64,000 nt of DNA from Bdellovibrio sp. ArHS (GTDB lineage Bacteria; Bdellovibrionota; Bdellovibrionia; Bdellovibrionales; Bdellovibrionaceae), in assembly GCF_000786105.1 (NCBI RefSeq), contig NZ_JTEV01000016.1, positions 172,168 to 236,167 of the forward strand. The letters run 5' to 3'. Made by a program: the position numbers and the translations under genes. Every line of letters begins with the position of its first letter. The stretch's first letter is position 1. Under the pieces are notes generated by a model, which was given only the letters and a program-made list of their open reading frames with translations, had not been told where the DNA came from and did no database searches. Shown piece by piece: positions 7,745 to 16,422 of this stretch.

Positions 7745-8725
7745 TTATCGTGCGACACCGGTTTCATAGGCTTTGCGAATCTCACGACCGCAAAGATAAG
7801 AGGCCCATCCCGAACCGATCTCGTTCCCACCTGAAGGCACTTCGTAGCGTGAAATAAGACCATAAAGATTTTTAGAAGCATTGATCCAAGGATAAAATCC
7901 GAAAAGGCCGGCACTGCTAAAACTGCCATCGCCGTTTTCATCATCTTCAACCCAATGACCGTAAGAGTAGTGCCAGTTCACTGCCAACGGGCTGCTGACT
8001 GCCGTCGTGCATTGACTGGGAAGAGTGCAAGTTGAATTTGCTCCCAGATAAGTTCGAATCAGAAGTTGATTGTTTAAAATCTTGCGAAGAAATAGGGCAT
8101 AGTTGGCAGCATCCGTGTTGACGCCTCCGGCAAGCTGAGGCGAGGCGAAAATGAAGTCAAAGTCCGTGCCCAGTTGCGACTGATATTCCGTACGAAGCTG
8201 AGCCCGTGTCATGGTGGCAAGGCCGTTGTCTACGGCCCACTTCTGAAAGTGCCCGCCATTATAATAGAATTTGTTATCGTCCGCGGCGTTGTACTGTGAA
8301 TTGGTTCCGACATTGGCGCATTCCTGCACGGTGTTCGTGCCGATGCAAGAGAGATTGCCAAAGCTCGTATATCCCGACAGCATTTTAAGATGTTTTTCAG
8401 TGGTCGAGTCAAAAGTGCCGCCACGCTTTTGCACGACATAAGCTCCGAAAAGCCACTTTGAAGCCGAGGCAATAGCCAAAGAGGTTGTGCGGGTAATGCT
8501 GCCGTTGCCGGTAGAGCCTGACGCCAAGGTGCTACTCCCGTTCCCGATTTCCCAGTAAAAGGGCACGATCGCGGTGCAGTTTGTATTGGTGTTTGCGGTG
8601 GTTTGGGCGGCCGCCACTTTTGCGGATTCTGAGGGGGCAGGGGTAAATTCAGGGACGGTGCCGTCGCCCTTGCAGCTGCACAAAAGAAATACATAAAATA
8701 TGAAAACAACCGCGCTCTGTCTCAT
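7745..8725 (-). CDS. Exported serine hydrolase (beta-lactamase/PBP-like) lipoprotein
   Basis: Taken from ATG 8725, this is 326 residues; a TTG at 8761 would add 12 residues with no better ribosome site. The N-terminus is a lipoprotein signal (MRQSAVVFIFYVFLLCSC, lipid on the Cys of LCSC). The mature part contains SASKW, which fits the SxxK nucleophile motif of class C beta-lactamase-related hydrolases, and YYNGGHF, which resembles the YxN motif. A third motif is not clear (HWHY-like or GHW near the C-terminus). Many cysteines are unusual for this family. It may act on peptides or esters in the envelope; true beta-lactamase activity is not implied. Confidence 0.7.
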   Translation of the reverse strand: MRQSAVVFIFYVFLLCSCKGDGTVPEFTPAPSESAKVAAAQTTANTNTNCTAIVPFYWEIGNGSSTLASGSTGNGSITRTTSLAIASASKWLFGAYVVQKRGGTFDSTTEKHLKMLSGYTSFGNLSCIGTNTVQECANVGTNSQYNAADDNKFYYNGGHFQKWAVDNGLATMTRAQLRTEYQSQLGTDFDFIFASPQLAGGVNTDAANYALFLRKILNNQLLIRTYLGANSTCTLPSQCTTAVSSPLAVNWHYSYGHWVEDDENGDGSFSSAGLFGFYPWINASKNLYGLISRYEVPSGGNEIGSGWASYLCGREIRKAYETGVAR

Positions 8726-8803
8726 CTGTATAATTATTGAAGTCGACGCAGGTTTCGTCAAAAGTAATTTGGCGGAAGATCCTTTGCCCCCTATACTAAA
8801 AGC

Positions 8804-9265
8804 ATGTTGGAGACCATAGTTTACATTCTGATCCTCATAGCCTGCCTGCTTTTGATGTTCTTTAAGCCCGTCTCAAAATACACCTTGAGCTCGCAGTACG
8901 TCGATTACGGCCTTGGCACAGCGATACTCATCATTCTGTTTATCTATGTCCTTGCGACCTATATTTCACCGGCGATGATCGAAGAGGATTTGGCGAAAGA
9001 GCCTTGCGGTTCAGCGACCCCGCAAGGAGTTTGTTATAATTTAGATCACGGGCTTTGTGTTTCGTTATGGCAAAAAGCCCGTGGAGATTGTCAGATCGAA
9101 ATGGCAGATCTGATAAAGAGTCGGCCCACAGGACTTCTAGGCCCGGGATTGAATCGGTGCAGTGCCAGAAAAATGGACAAGGCAATTCGCTTCAATCGTG
9201 CTAAAACAGAGACCGCCTATTGCAAGGCCTATTTTAAATATATCGAAGAAGTAAATGGACACTAG
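8804..9265 (+). CDS. Two-helix membrane protein with cysteine-rich C-terminus
   Basis: A 153-residue product. Two hydrophobic helices (ETIVYILILIACLLLMFF and GLGTAILIILFIYVLATYI) are followed by a hydrophilic domain of about 90 residues with seven cysteines (EPCGS, GVCYN, GLCVS, GDCQIE, RCSARK, AYCKAY). The cysteines suggest disulfides, which would put the C-terminal domain in the periplasm. I recognise no family. The gene overlaps the truncated-haemoglobin gene by 11 bases, so the two are probably co-translated. Confidence 0.7.
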   Translation: MLETIVYILILIACLLLMFFKPVSKYTLSSQYVDYGLGTAILIILFIYVLATYISPAMIEEDLAKEPCGSATPQGVCYNLDHGLCVSLWQKARGDCQIEMADLIKSRPTGLLGPGLNRCSARKMDKAIRFNRAKTETAYCKAYFKYIEEVNGH

Positions 9266-9647
9266 TAAAACACCGTACGAACTTTTAGGTGGCGAAGAGC
9301 CTCTTCGCAAAATCGTCAAACGCTTTTATCAAATCATGGACTCCGTGCCCGAGGCCCGTGGTGTGCGGGAAATGCATCCCGGTAACCTGCAAAGCTCTGA
9401 AGACAAGCTTTTTATGTTTTTAAGTGGTTGGTTGGGCGGTCCCAGTCTTTTCGTGGAAAAGTATGGGCATCCGCGCATGCGTGCACGGCATATGCCTTTT
9501 AAGATTGGCAAATCCGAGCGGGATCAATGGATGCTTTGTATGGTGCAGGCATTTGAAGACGAAAATGTTCCGGAGCCTTTGCGTTCAGAACTTCTTCACG
9601 CGCTGTTGCGTCTTGCGGATCATATGCGGAATCAGGAAGAGAAATAG
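9255..9647 (+). CDS. Group II truncated haemoglobin
   Basis: A 130-residue globin of the group II (GlbO-like) type: YELLGGEEPLRKIVKRFYQIMD (helices A-B), LFMFLSGWLGGPSLFVEKYGHPRMRARHMPFKIG (E helix to F; the FLSGWLGGP and HPRMRARH segments are typical, with the proximal His in RARHMPF), and RDQWMLCMVQAFED (G helix Trp). These proteins bind O2 or NO and are linked to oxidative or nitrosative stress. The start overlaps the upstream membrane-protein gene, and the gene is convergent with the hybrid kinase with no gap. Confidence 0.93.
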   Translation: MDTSKTPYELLGGEEPLRKIVKRFYQIMDSVPEARGVREMHPGNLQSSEDKLFMFLSGWLGGPSLFVEKYGHPRMRARHMPFKIGKSERDQWMLCMVQAFEDENVPEPLRSELLHALLRLADHMRNQEEK

Positions 9648-12206
9648 TTAGTGATGCGCAAAATAACGTCCCACCAACTTACTGATGGAACGAATCAATT
9701 GTTTTGCCTCAACCGGTTTTGCTAGATGTTCGTCAAAGCCCATGTCTAACGCTTTTTTGTGATCTTCGTCGTGCGCATAAGCGGTCAGGCAAATCGCCTT
9801 CACGCCTCCCCCCATGTTAGTCGGCAAGCGACGGATCATTCCGATCAATTCATAACCGTCTTTATCAGGCATTCCCACATCACTGATGAGCACATGGGGT
9901 TTTAGTTTTATCAAAAGCTTAAAAGCTTCCGTGGCCGTGGATGTGATCGTAGGTTCCGCTCCGGACTTTTTTAGGATCGTTCGAATCAGCGCTTGCGCGT
10001 CGGGCTGGTCGTCGACGACTAAAATTCGCAAGCCTTTTAAAGGTGTGCGCAAAGAATTTAAGTGGAAAGGTTCTCGTGTCGTGGGCTCTTCGGGGATTTC
10101 CAGGACGGTGACAGGCAGGGTGATGGTGAAGGTCGCCCCCAGCCCCTTGCCATCACTGCTCGCTTGAATGGTTCCACCATGGGCTTCAACCAGGTTTTTT
10201 GTGATAGCCAGCCCCAGTCCTAAACCGCCAAACTTCCGTGTGGTGGAAGAGTCCTCTTGACGAAAGCGTTCGAAAACGTAGGGTAGAAATACAGGATCGA
10301 TGCCTTTTCCGGAATCACGCACACTGACCACAATGTTGGAAGATTGTCGTTCTAGCTTAACCAGAACCTTGCCGTGATGTGATGTGAATTTGACCGCGTT
10401 TGAAAGAAGATTCCAGAGTATTTGTTGCAAACGTGTGGGATCACCAGTGACATAACATTTCGACGAACCGACATCTTCTTTCACCTCGATGTTTTTCGCA
10501 CTTGCGGCAGGCAGGATGGATTCCACGGCTACTGCGACGATTTCGGACATATCAACCAATTCAAGATGCAGTTGCACGCGGCCGGTAATAAAGCGGGAAA
10601 CATCCAGAATATCACTGACGATGTGGACCTGAGCTTTCGTATTTCTGTAGATCGCCTCAATCGATTTTTGCTTTTCACTTTCGCTAAGTTCTTCGCCGTA
10701 AAGAAGTTCACTGTGTCCTAAAATCACATTCATAGGGGTGCGCAATTCGTGCGATATAGTTGCCAGAAATTCATCTTTCAGGCGGTTTGCTGTCTGGGCT
10801 TGCTCATAGAGAATCTGCTTTTCTGCGATCTCTTTTTTCAACTGTGTATTGACGATTCCAAGTTCTTCGGTTCGCTGTTGGACTTTTATTTCCAGATCTT
10901 TTGAAAGGCGAGTCAAATCTTCCTCGGCCCAGGTTCTTAAGATGAAAAGACTTATGTGTTTGGAAATATCATCCAGACTGTTTAACAGATTTTGGTCGGT
11001 GTCGATCTTTTCGTCGTGCAGGAAACACAACGCGCCAATCACTTCGTTATTATCGATCAAGGGGCAATAAAGTAATGATTGAAAATTTGCGGACTGAACC
11101 AACTGCGCACGCGGATAGTCCGAGTTTTTCAGGGCTTTGACGATATGAAGTGGATGCGCAGCTCCTTCCGTCTGAGGAAACAACCCTTGGTCTTTTGGCA
11201 GAAAAAGGGGATGGCTAAGAGTCAGAAATTTTTCACGCAACTCCGAAGACAGGCAATAGTTATCAGTATAATAAAAATTCTGGCGCTTTTTGTCTGTGAG
11301 CCACAGTTCTGCCAAAGGCCAATTCACGCCGCGAACCAAAGTTTCCAGCAGGCGAGGCACGGCCGCTTTTAAAGACGACTCTTCGGCTAAAATTCGCGTA
11401 ACCTGATATTGTAAAAAACTAAGTCGATCTTCCTGTTTCTTTTCGGTGATGTCGCGCAGAAAGGCCCCAAACATAAGATTTTCTTTTTGCCGAATGGGAT
11501 AGACCGTCAGCTCGACAGAGATATCCTGATTCGATTTATGTTTTGTCGGCACTTCAATGCGTTTATTGAGGATGGGGCCTTCGCCTGTCAGTTGGAAACG
11601 CTTTAGCCCTTGTAAGTGCGCATTCCGATAGTCGTCGGGAATCAGCACCTCCGTCAAAGAACGTCCTAAGACCTCATCCCGGGTCCAGCCAAAAGTTTTT
11701 TCAGCCTGATTGTTCCACTCACGAATTTGACTATTGATGTCGATGGCAACGAACGCATCATTGGCCGAATTCAGGATGGCGCGCATACGTTCTTCAGAGC
11801 TTTGTAATTCTTCTTCTCTCAATCGTCTTTGTGTAAGTTCTCTTTGCAAATGAGCCTCGGAACGGGCTTTTAATAAACCAACAGCAATACTTACGATCGG
11901 CAGAGTGAGGCCCCAGTTGACGAGTCTCTTATGGGTGTCGGCCGCTAAATCAATGATTGGAGGGCTTAGGTAAGTCAGATGATAAGCGATATAAAGCCAA
12001 GACAATAAGCTGGTAATAATCCCTGGTTTGAATCCACCATAATAGCAAGATAAAATCACACCGAGTACCAGGAAGGGTGCAGGATTGGGAATTTCCCACG
12101 AGGTGTACTGGGTGAGGTGCATTAAACCGGCAATCAGTGCGACCCAAAGAGGACCGATAAGAAAGAACCCGATACGTTTCGTTTTTTCTGCAAGTTTTAT
12201 TTTCAT
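9648..12206 (-). CDS. Membrane hybrid histidine kinase (TM-PAS-GAF-HisKA-HATPase-REC)
   Basis: An 852-residue protein. The first 110 residues hold three to four membrane helices. A PAS domain follows (about 138-260; ILNSANDAFVAIDINSQIREWN), then a GAF domain (about 275-420), a coiled coil, the HisKA box ATISHELRTPMN carrying the phospho-His, and an ATPase domain with N box (ILWNLLSNAVKF), DSGKGID, and GLGLGLAI. A C-terminal receiver has LVVDDQ, Asp in LISDVGMPD and LTAYA, with Lys in LAKPVE. No separate response regulator or histidine phosphotransfer gene is adjacent, so the output is unknown. GAF and PAS could sense redox or a small ligand. Start is ATG 12206 after AGAGGC. Confidence 0.92.
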   Translation of the reverse strand: MKIKLAEKTKRIGFFLIGPLWVALIAGLMHLTQYTSWEIPNPAPFLVLGVILSCYYGGFKPGIITSLLSWLYIAYHLTYLSPPIIDLAADTHKRLVNWGLTLPIVSIAVGLLKARSEAHLQRELTQRRLREEELQSSEERMRAILNSANDAFVAIDINSQIREWNNQAEKTFGWTRDEVLGRSLTEVLIPDDYRNAHLQGLKRFQLTGEGPILNKRIEVPTKHKSNQDISVELTVYPIRQKENLMFGAFLRDITEKKQEDRLSFLQYQVTRILAEESSLKAAVPRLLETLVRGVNWPLAELWLTDKKRQNFYYTDNYCLSSELREKFLTLSHPLFLPKDQGLFPQTEGAAHPLHIVKALKNSDYPRAQLVQSANFQSLLYCPLIDNNEVIGALCFLHDEKIDTDQNLLNSLDDISKHISLFILRTWAEEDLTRLSKDLEIKVQQRTEELGIVNTQLKKEIAEKQILYEQAQTANRLKDEFLATISHELRTPMNVILGHSELLYGEELSESEKQKSIEAIYRNTKAQVHIVSDILDVSRFITGRVQLHLELVDMSEIVAVAVESILPAASAKNIEVKEDVGSSKCYVTGDPTRLQQILWNLLSNAVKFTSHHGKVLVKLERQSSNIVVSVRDSGKGIDPVFLPYVFERFRQEDSSTTRKFGGLGLGLAITKNLVEAHGGTIQASSDGKGLGATFTITLPVTVLEIPEEPTTREPFHLNSLRTPLKGLRILVVDDQPDAQALIRTILKKSGAEPTITSTATEAFKLLIKLKPHVLISDVGMPDKDGYELIGMIRRLPTNMGGGVKAICLTAYAHDEDHKKALDMGFDEHLAKPVEAKQLIRSISKLVGRYFAHH

Positions 12207-12323
12207 GGAAGCCTCTAAGCCTCTTCTGGCTTAAATATCTGACGGAACAGCAGGCTTCAGTAGGAAAAAATGAAGTATTAATTATTATTCATTTAAACAA
12301 GATTCTGATTTGTTGATTGGCAG

Positions 12324-13076
12324 CTAGTATCCCATGCGCTCCAGGTCTCGTTCCATTTGAAAGAGATACAGATTCTCACCCTCGGGATCTTTTGCATACT
12401 CTTTATATTCTTTCAGTCTTTCCTGATTTTCCCGATTCGAGTTTTCATCATTGAAGGGGCGAACATAGCGGCCCGCCTTATCGTACTGCTCGGCGACGGT
12501 CGCATCCATCTGAACGGGCATTTGTGGCTCGTGACGGGTCATATGCTTTTTCCACTCGCTTAAGGGCACCGCTTTTTTTTCTATCGAAGGATCAAGAATG
12601 TACGGGACTTCTTTTCCTTGAACTCGCACCATGATTAAGGGTGCGACATGAAACTTCCAGCGTCGGATGTCTTTGCCATTGGGATGCGGGATCTCAAGAC
12701 GGGGGGATTTGTTTTCATCGACCGAAGCAAACATCTTTAAAGGACGAATGCCTTTTAAAAGCATCAGCCGGGACATTTCATGGGCACGCTCTTCGCAGCC
12801 CGCTATCGCGAACTCAAAAGGAATCTCGGTATGAGACTGCATATCTTTAAAAAGAGCCTGCGCCTCCGCCTCAGACAGTGAAGTGACCTCTTTCCCATCG
12901 TACTTCGTCGTCTGAGCCGTTCGTGGCGCTAAAGGTTCATGAGTACAGGGGGGCGTCTTTGCATCCTGAAGATGTTGTAAAGTTTTATCCAGGCCATTTA
13001 CGAACGAATGAAGGTTTTCTTGCCCCCAGGCCAGACTAAAACTCAACGTGATAAGAAAAACGAGCACCATTTTCAT
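12324..13076 (-). CDS. Secreted protein-glutaminase-like enzyme
   Basis: A 250-residue protein with a signal peptide (MKMVLVFLITLSFSLAWGQ). Residues Cys94 (AGCEERAHEM), His143 (RWKFHVAPL) and Asp162 (PYILDPS) have the order, local motifs and spacing of the Cys-His-Asp triad of Chryseobacterium protein-glutaminase, which deamidates glutamine side chains in proteins. The same fold is used by bacterial deamidating toxins. The C-terminal 70 residues are charged and probably helical. Export suggests a target outside the cytoplasm, possibly prey proteins; that is inference. Another papain-fold activity on the same triad is possible. Start is ATG 13076 after AAAGAG. Confidence 0.7.
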   Translation of the reverse strand: MKMVLVFLITLSFSLAWGQENLHSFVNGLDKTLQHLQDAKTPPCTHEPLAPRTAQTTKYDGKEVTSLSEAEAQALFKDMQSHTEIPFEFAIAGCEERAHEMSRLMLLKGIRPLKMFASVDENKSPRLEIPHPNGKDIRRWKFHVAPLIMVRVQGKEVPYILDPSIEKKAVPLSEWKKHMTRHEPQMPVQMDATVAEQYDKAGRYVRPFNDENSNRENQERLKEYKEYAKDPEGENLYLFQMERDLERMGY

Positions 13077-13135
13077 AGCTCTTTCTTATCGGCGTATCCG
13101 TCTGGAATATTCACAGGTCGTTTAAGGAACTGGAC

Positions 13136-13963
13136 CTAGGAGCGGCCGCGAATTTTCTCAAGTTGTGCCACTTTTTCCAGAAGGTTGTCACAGAGTTCCC
13201 GTTTTTGATTTTTATTTAAGGTCTTCAGGACGGCCGTCAGCAGATTTTTAAGATTCACTTGATAGGTGTGCACCGCCTGATTGTATTCAGGTAGATTGAA
13301 ACTTTCGGGCTTTTCGGAAAACTTGGCGACAAATTCTTTTAGCCCGTCGGGATGCTGACGTTTTTCAACAAAGACCTGATAGATATGTTTTCGATTCTTA
13401 ATCTTTAATTCGGCAGGGTAAGGGGATTCCCGCAGATGTTTTTCAATAAGATGTGTTTGTTCTTCGGTTAAATCTCCAAGAAACATTTCAAAATACTTGA
13501 AGTAGCGTTTTTTCTGTTTTTTTTCATAGTGCGAAGAAGAGATCTCTTTCAGATCGTCTTCATTTTTTTCATTAAAAGCCTTTGCGAAGTAGGTCCATTG
13601 GTCGTTCTTGGTCGTGCCAATGAAGTCCACAGCCGTTCTGGAAAAGTGCGCTGTGAAGTGTTCAAAGCTGGAAGTCACCATTTCGAAAGTCCGCTGGATT
13701 TTTTCCTGACTAAGAGAATCACTGGCGACATCTCGTTCCAAATCTTTGGCGCTCTTGATCCACTGGGGTAGAACGTCTTGTTTTATTTTCTTAAAATCGC
13801 TTTGTAATGATTTTTTCAGACTTTTGCTTTGCTCAGAAGAGATGTCGAAGTAGTCATCCACTTTCGCGGCAATAAAGGTGTCGGCCCAGTTCACGGCGAT
13901 ATCGAGGCGGGCACACGCGGATGCAAAAAAAGCGCACAGAGCCAATAAGGCGATTGGTTTCAT
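13136..13963 (-). CDS. DUF6279-like lipoprotein
   Basis: A 275-residue product with a lipoprotein signal (KPIALLALCAFFASAC). The mature start RLDIAVNWADTFIAAKVDDYFDISSEQSKSLKKSL resembles the signature of DUF6279 proteins, which carry a lipid anchor then a VDDYxxL segment. The rest is helical and highly charged, with many Lys and Glu. The function of the family is not known. The ribosome site is weak. A 137-base gap separates it from the next upstream gene on the same strand. Confidence 0.7.
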   Translation of the reverse strand: MKPIALLALCAFFASACARLDIAVNWADTFIAAKVDDYFDISSEQSKSLKKSLQSDFKKIKQDVLPQWIKSAKDLERDVASDSLSQEKIQRTFEMVTSSFEHFTAHFSRTAVDFIGTTKNDQWTYFAKAFNEKNEDDLKEISSSHYEKKQKKRYFKYFEMFLGDLTEEQTHLIEKHLRESPYPAELKIKNRKHIYQVFVEKRQHPDGLKEFVAKFSEKPESFNLPEYNQAVHTYQVNLKNLLTAVLKTLNKNQKRELCDNLLEKVAQLEKIRGRS

Positions 13964-14100
13964 TCAGTTGTTCAGTTTGCGAGTTCGTCAGTTGCAGCCG
14001 TATTCGGGGAAGGACTCGGATTTGGGACTCCTTCCACTTAGAATAGCAAAGACGATGACGAAAGGGGGGCCAAAGATGAAACCCCGACAACAGGCTGGGC

Positions 14101-14490
14101 CTAGCGGCAGGATTCACTATTCCATTTTTTCAATTCCGCTGCCGTGGACTCGGAGGCGTCAAAATAACGGGCTTCTTCCAAAGCCCAGACAAAGTCCTGA
14201 ACATAGTTGTTGTAGCGGTTGACGTAGTGAAGACCGTCGCAAATACCCTCCAGGCCTTTGTCGCTAACATACCAGTCTTCATGAGTGCCGACGACGATGG
14301 TTTGCTGTTGGCGTAAATCCTGGCACTTGTATTCACAGGTCCATTTGCGTTTTGTGCCATACCAGGTTTTTTTATAATAGATGTATTTCTTGGAGTAAGG
14401 ATCGGCTATGCAGTTACAGGCCAGCGCGCTCGAGCTAAAGACTTGAAAACTTGTGATCAGAGCTAAAAGAAGTAAGAACCAGCGGCGCAT
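14101..14490 (-). CDS. Secreted cysteine- and tyrosine-rich protein of unknown function
   Basis: The start at ATG 14490 is decided by GGAGG seven bases upstream. The 129-residue product has a signal peptide (RRWFLLLLALITSFQVFSSSALA). The mature region has about seven cysteines (CNCIADP, WTCEYKCQ, GICDG, SESC) and many Tyr/Trp (YSKKYIYYKKTWYGTKRKWTCEYKC). I recognise no family. A compact disulfide-bonded periplasmic or surface protein is likely. Confidence 0.65.
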   Translation of the reverse strand: MRRWFLLLLALITSFQVFSSSALACNCIADPYSKKYIYYKKTWYGTKRKWTCEYKCQDLRQQQTIVVGTHEDWYVSDKGLEGICDGLHYVNRYNNYVQDFVWALEEARYFDASESTAAELKKWNSESCR

Positions 14491-14523
14491 AAAAGGACCT
14501 CCGAAAACTTCTGCAGCAAACAT

Positions 14524-14917
14524 TGTTCCCTCGGTAAAACGTATTAGGGGATTCTGACTGTCACTTTATTAGACAGGGTCCCAATTAGGGCTTCAAACGC
14601 CCAAGGTTGAAAGAGCTAGGTGACGAACAAAGTATTTTTATAAGACGAGCTTTTTTAAATATCTCCGTCTGCGAAGAAACTGAATTTTAACAGCTATCAT
14701 AGGACTTATTCGTGTTTTTCAGAATCTCTGTGAGCACAAAAAGAACTCTAGCCATAGCGAGTCGGCAAGGGAACCTTTGGTGTTAACACTTTGCGGAGTA
14801 TCCCCCAGTATATGTTATATTGGTGGAACACTAAGTGGACTGGATAACCACGAGATCATTGCTCGCGATCTCGTGCATTTGCATGATGGTGTAGGGTGCG
14901 AGTGGAGGAAATATTTC
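14524..14917 (+). other. Long 5' region upstream of the KH-domain gene
   Basis: These 394 bases contain no convincing gene. A frame continuous with the KH gene is open from 14777, but it lacks a ribosome site and domain similarity before the GTG at 14918. The region holds a strong hairpin at 14849-14875 and a GTGTTAACAC palindrome at about 14780-14789. It should contain the promoters of the divergent genes. Confidence 0.5.
14849..14875 (+). promoter_or_regulatory. Strong hairpin in the leader of the KH-protein gene
   Basis: CACGAGATC (14849-14857) and GATCTCGTG (14867-14875) form nine perfect pairs around a 9-base loop. It lies 42 bases before the GTG start of an RNA-binding protein and is not followed by a T run, so it is more likely a leader structure than a terminator. 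A role as an autoregulatory binding site is speculative. Confidence 0.35.
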
Positions 14918-15193
14918 GTGTTAACGGATACGACAATACAGGAAAATGCAATTAGGGAGCGACTGGCTAAAGTACTTCAAAGTGTTATTCAGGAAATGAC
15001 ATCTTGCCAAGATAACATCGAAGTCACGTTCAATGCGGGCGAAAAAACGACGATTTACAAAGTGATTTTGCCGCAGGAATTTCGGGGAAAATTAATCGGC
15101 TCGCAGGGGAAAAACATTACGGCTCTTCGTAACATCATCGGCGCGATGGCGGGAAATCATGGATTCCGCGCCATCATCGAACTGGTTGTCTGA
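14918..15193 (+). CDS. Single KH-domain RNA-binding protein (KhpA-like)
   Basis: I place the start at GTG 14918 because GGAGGA precedes it by eight bases; this gives 91 residues. The C-terminal half is a type II KH domain: TIYKVILPQEFRGKLIGSQGKNITALRNIIGAMAGNHG, with GSQGKN as the GxxG loop that contacts single-stranded RNA. KhpA-type proteins act as global RNA chaperones or translation regulators, often with KhpB, which is absent here. The usual rpsP-khpA-rimM context is also absent, so this may be a second paralog. It is convergent with gltS with no gap between the stops. Confidence 0.8.
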   Translation: MLTDTTIQENAIRERLAKVLQSVIQEMTSCQDNIEVTFNAGEKTTIYKVILPQEFRGKLIGSQGKNITALRNIIGAMAGNHGFRAIIELVV

Positions 15194-16375
15194 TTAGCTT
15201 AAATAATTAATACAAAAAGTAATCAACGCGGCATTGATGAAATCAATGAAGCACGAACCGACCAGAGGCACGACAAGAAAGGCCTTTGGCGCGGGACCAT
15301 ATTTGTGCGCCAAAGAAGACATGTTGGCCATAGCATTTGCGGATGTGCCCATCATAAAACCGACATAACCTGCGCTGATGATGGCCCCTTCATAATCTTT
15401 TCCCGCAACCCAAAATGCCGGTCCGATGGCGGTAAGAGCGACGAGAACCACTTGTAGAGTTAAGAAGATCAATATCGGTAAAGCGGCATGGCGAAGTTCA
15501 TCAAGTTTCAACGACATGATAGCGGTCGCGATAAAAAGTGTCAAAGAGACAGCTCCAATCTCTTCAATCCACTCGGCTTTAATTTTAAAAACGGGTTTAA
15601 TATCTTCAATATTTCTGAACAAGGCGGCAATGAGCATAGAGCCAATGTAAATAGGTAGAGTGATTCCCAGGCTATTGATCCATGAACTTAATGTCGTGCC
15701 AAATCCCATAATTAAAGCGATGGCAAGAAAGTGATAAAGAAGGTCGCTTCCGATACGTGCTTGAATCACCGGTGCGTCGCTAGAGGCATCTACTTCACTT
15801 CCCAGGCTCGCTTTAAGACGCCGTTTATTAATTAGATGAGTGGCTAAAGGGGTGCCGACCAAACCTCCTAAAAGAATTCCCCCCATGGCTGTGGTAAGGC
15901 CGATCGCCGAGGCACCTTGTACTCCTGCGGCTTCAAAAAGAGGTCCGAAAGCCAGGGATGTTCCAGGTCCTCCCGTAAGTGAAACTGCGCCCGTTAAAAC
16001 TCCCATGAGTGGATGAAGACCCATGGCTTTGGCGGCGCCTATTCCGGCAAGAATCTGCAGAATAAGACCTCCGACTGTTAAAGCCAGAAAAAATACCACC
16101 GTTCTTCCGCCTTCCTTTAGAAGCTTTAAAGAAGCCGAGTAACCGATGGATGCAAAAAAAGCGATCATCAGGGTTTCTTCAAATGTCTTGGTAAAGCGAA
16201 TTTCAAAAAGACCATGACTTTTTAAAATAGCGAGAACAAGGGCCACAACAAAGCCGCCGATGACGGGTGACGGAAGATTGTATTTTTCGATGAAGTGGAT
16301 CTTCTTTTTTAAGAAGCGACCAAAATAAACAACCAATGCTGAAAAGGCGAGAGTTTGTAGTGCTGTAAGTTCCAT
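15194..16375 (-). CDS. gltS: Sodium/glutamate symporter GltS
   Basis: A 393-residue inner-membrane protein, the normal GltS length. It shows the inverted-repeat architecture of the ESS family: ALTLAFSALVVYFGRFLKKKI at the start, the first reentrant motif near GAVSLTGGPGTSLAFGPLFEAAG, and the second near GYVGFMMGTSANAMANMSSLAHKYGPAPKAFLVVPLVGSCFIDFINA. It imports glutamate with Na+. It lies downstream of the ZIP gene on the same strand with a 47-base gap. Glutamate uptake fits an amino-acid-consuming lifestyle. Confidence 0.95.
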   Translation of the reverse strand: MELTALQTLAFSALVVYFGRFLKKKIHFIEKYNLPSPVIGGFVVALVLAILKSHGLFEIRFTKTFEETLMIAFFASIGYSASLKLLKEGGRTVVFFLALTVGGLILQILAGIGAAKAMGLHPLMGVLTGAVSLTGGPGTSLAFGPLFEAAGVQGASAIGLTTAMGGILLGGLVGTPLATHLINKRRLKASLGSEVDASSDAPVIQARIGSDLLYHFLAIALIMGFGTTLSSWINSLGITLPIYIGSMLIAALFRNIEDIKPVFKIKAEWIEEIGAVSLTLFIATAIMSLKLDELRHAALPILIFLTLQVVLVALTAIGPAFWVAGKDYEGAIISAGYVGFMMGTSANAMANMSSLAHKYGPAPKAFLVVPLVGSCFIDFINAALITFCINYLS

Positions 16376-16422
16376 CTTTATAGCCTAAGCGGAACCCCAG
16401 CACTGTGTCTTGGTCGGTTGCG

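Noticed and set aside
14777..14917. N-terminal extension of the KH protein from 14777
   Set aside because: The frame is open, but the first in-frame start with a good ribosome site is GTG 14918, and the extension lacks any domain-like pattern and would include the strong leader hairpin.
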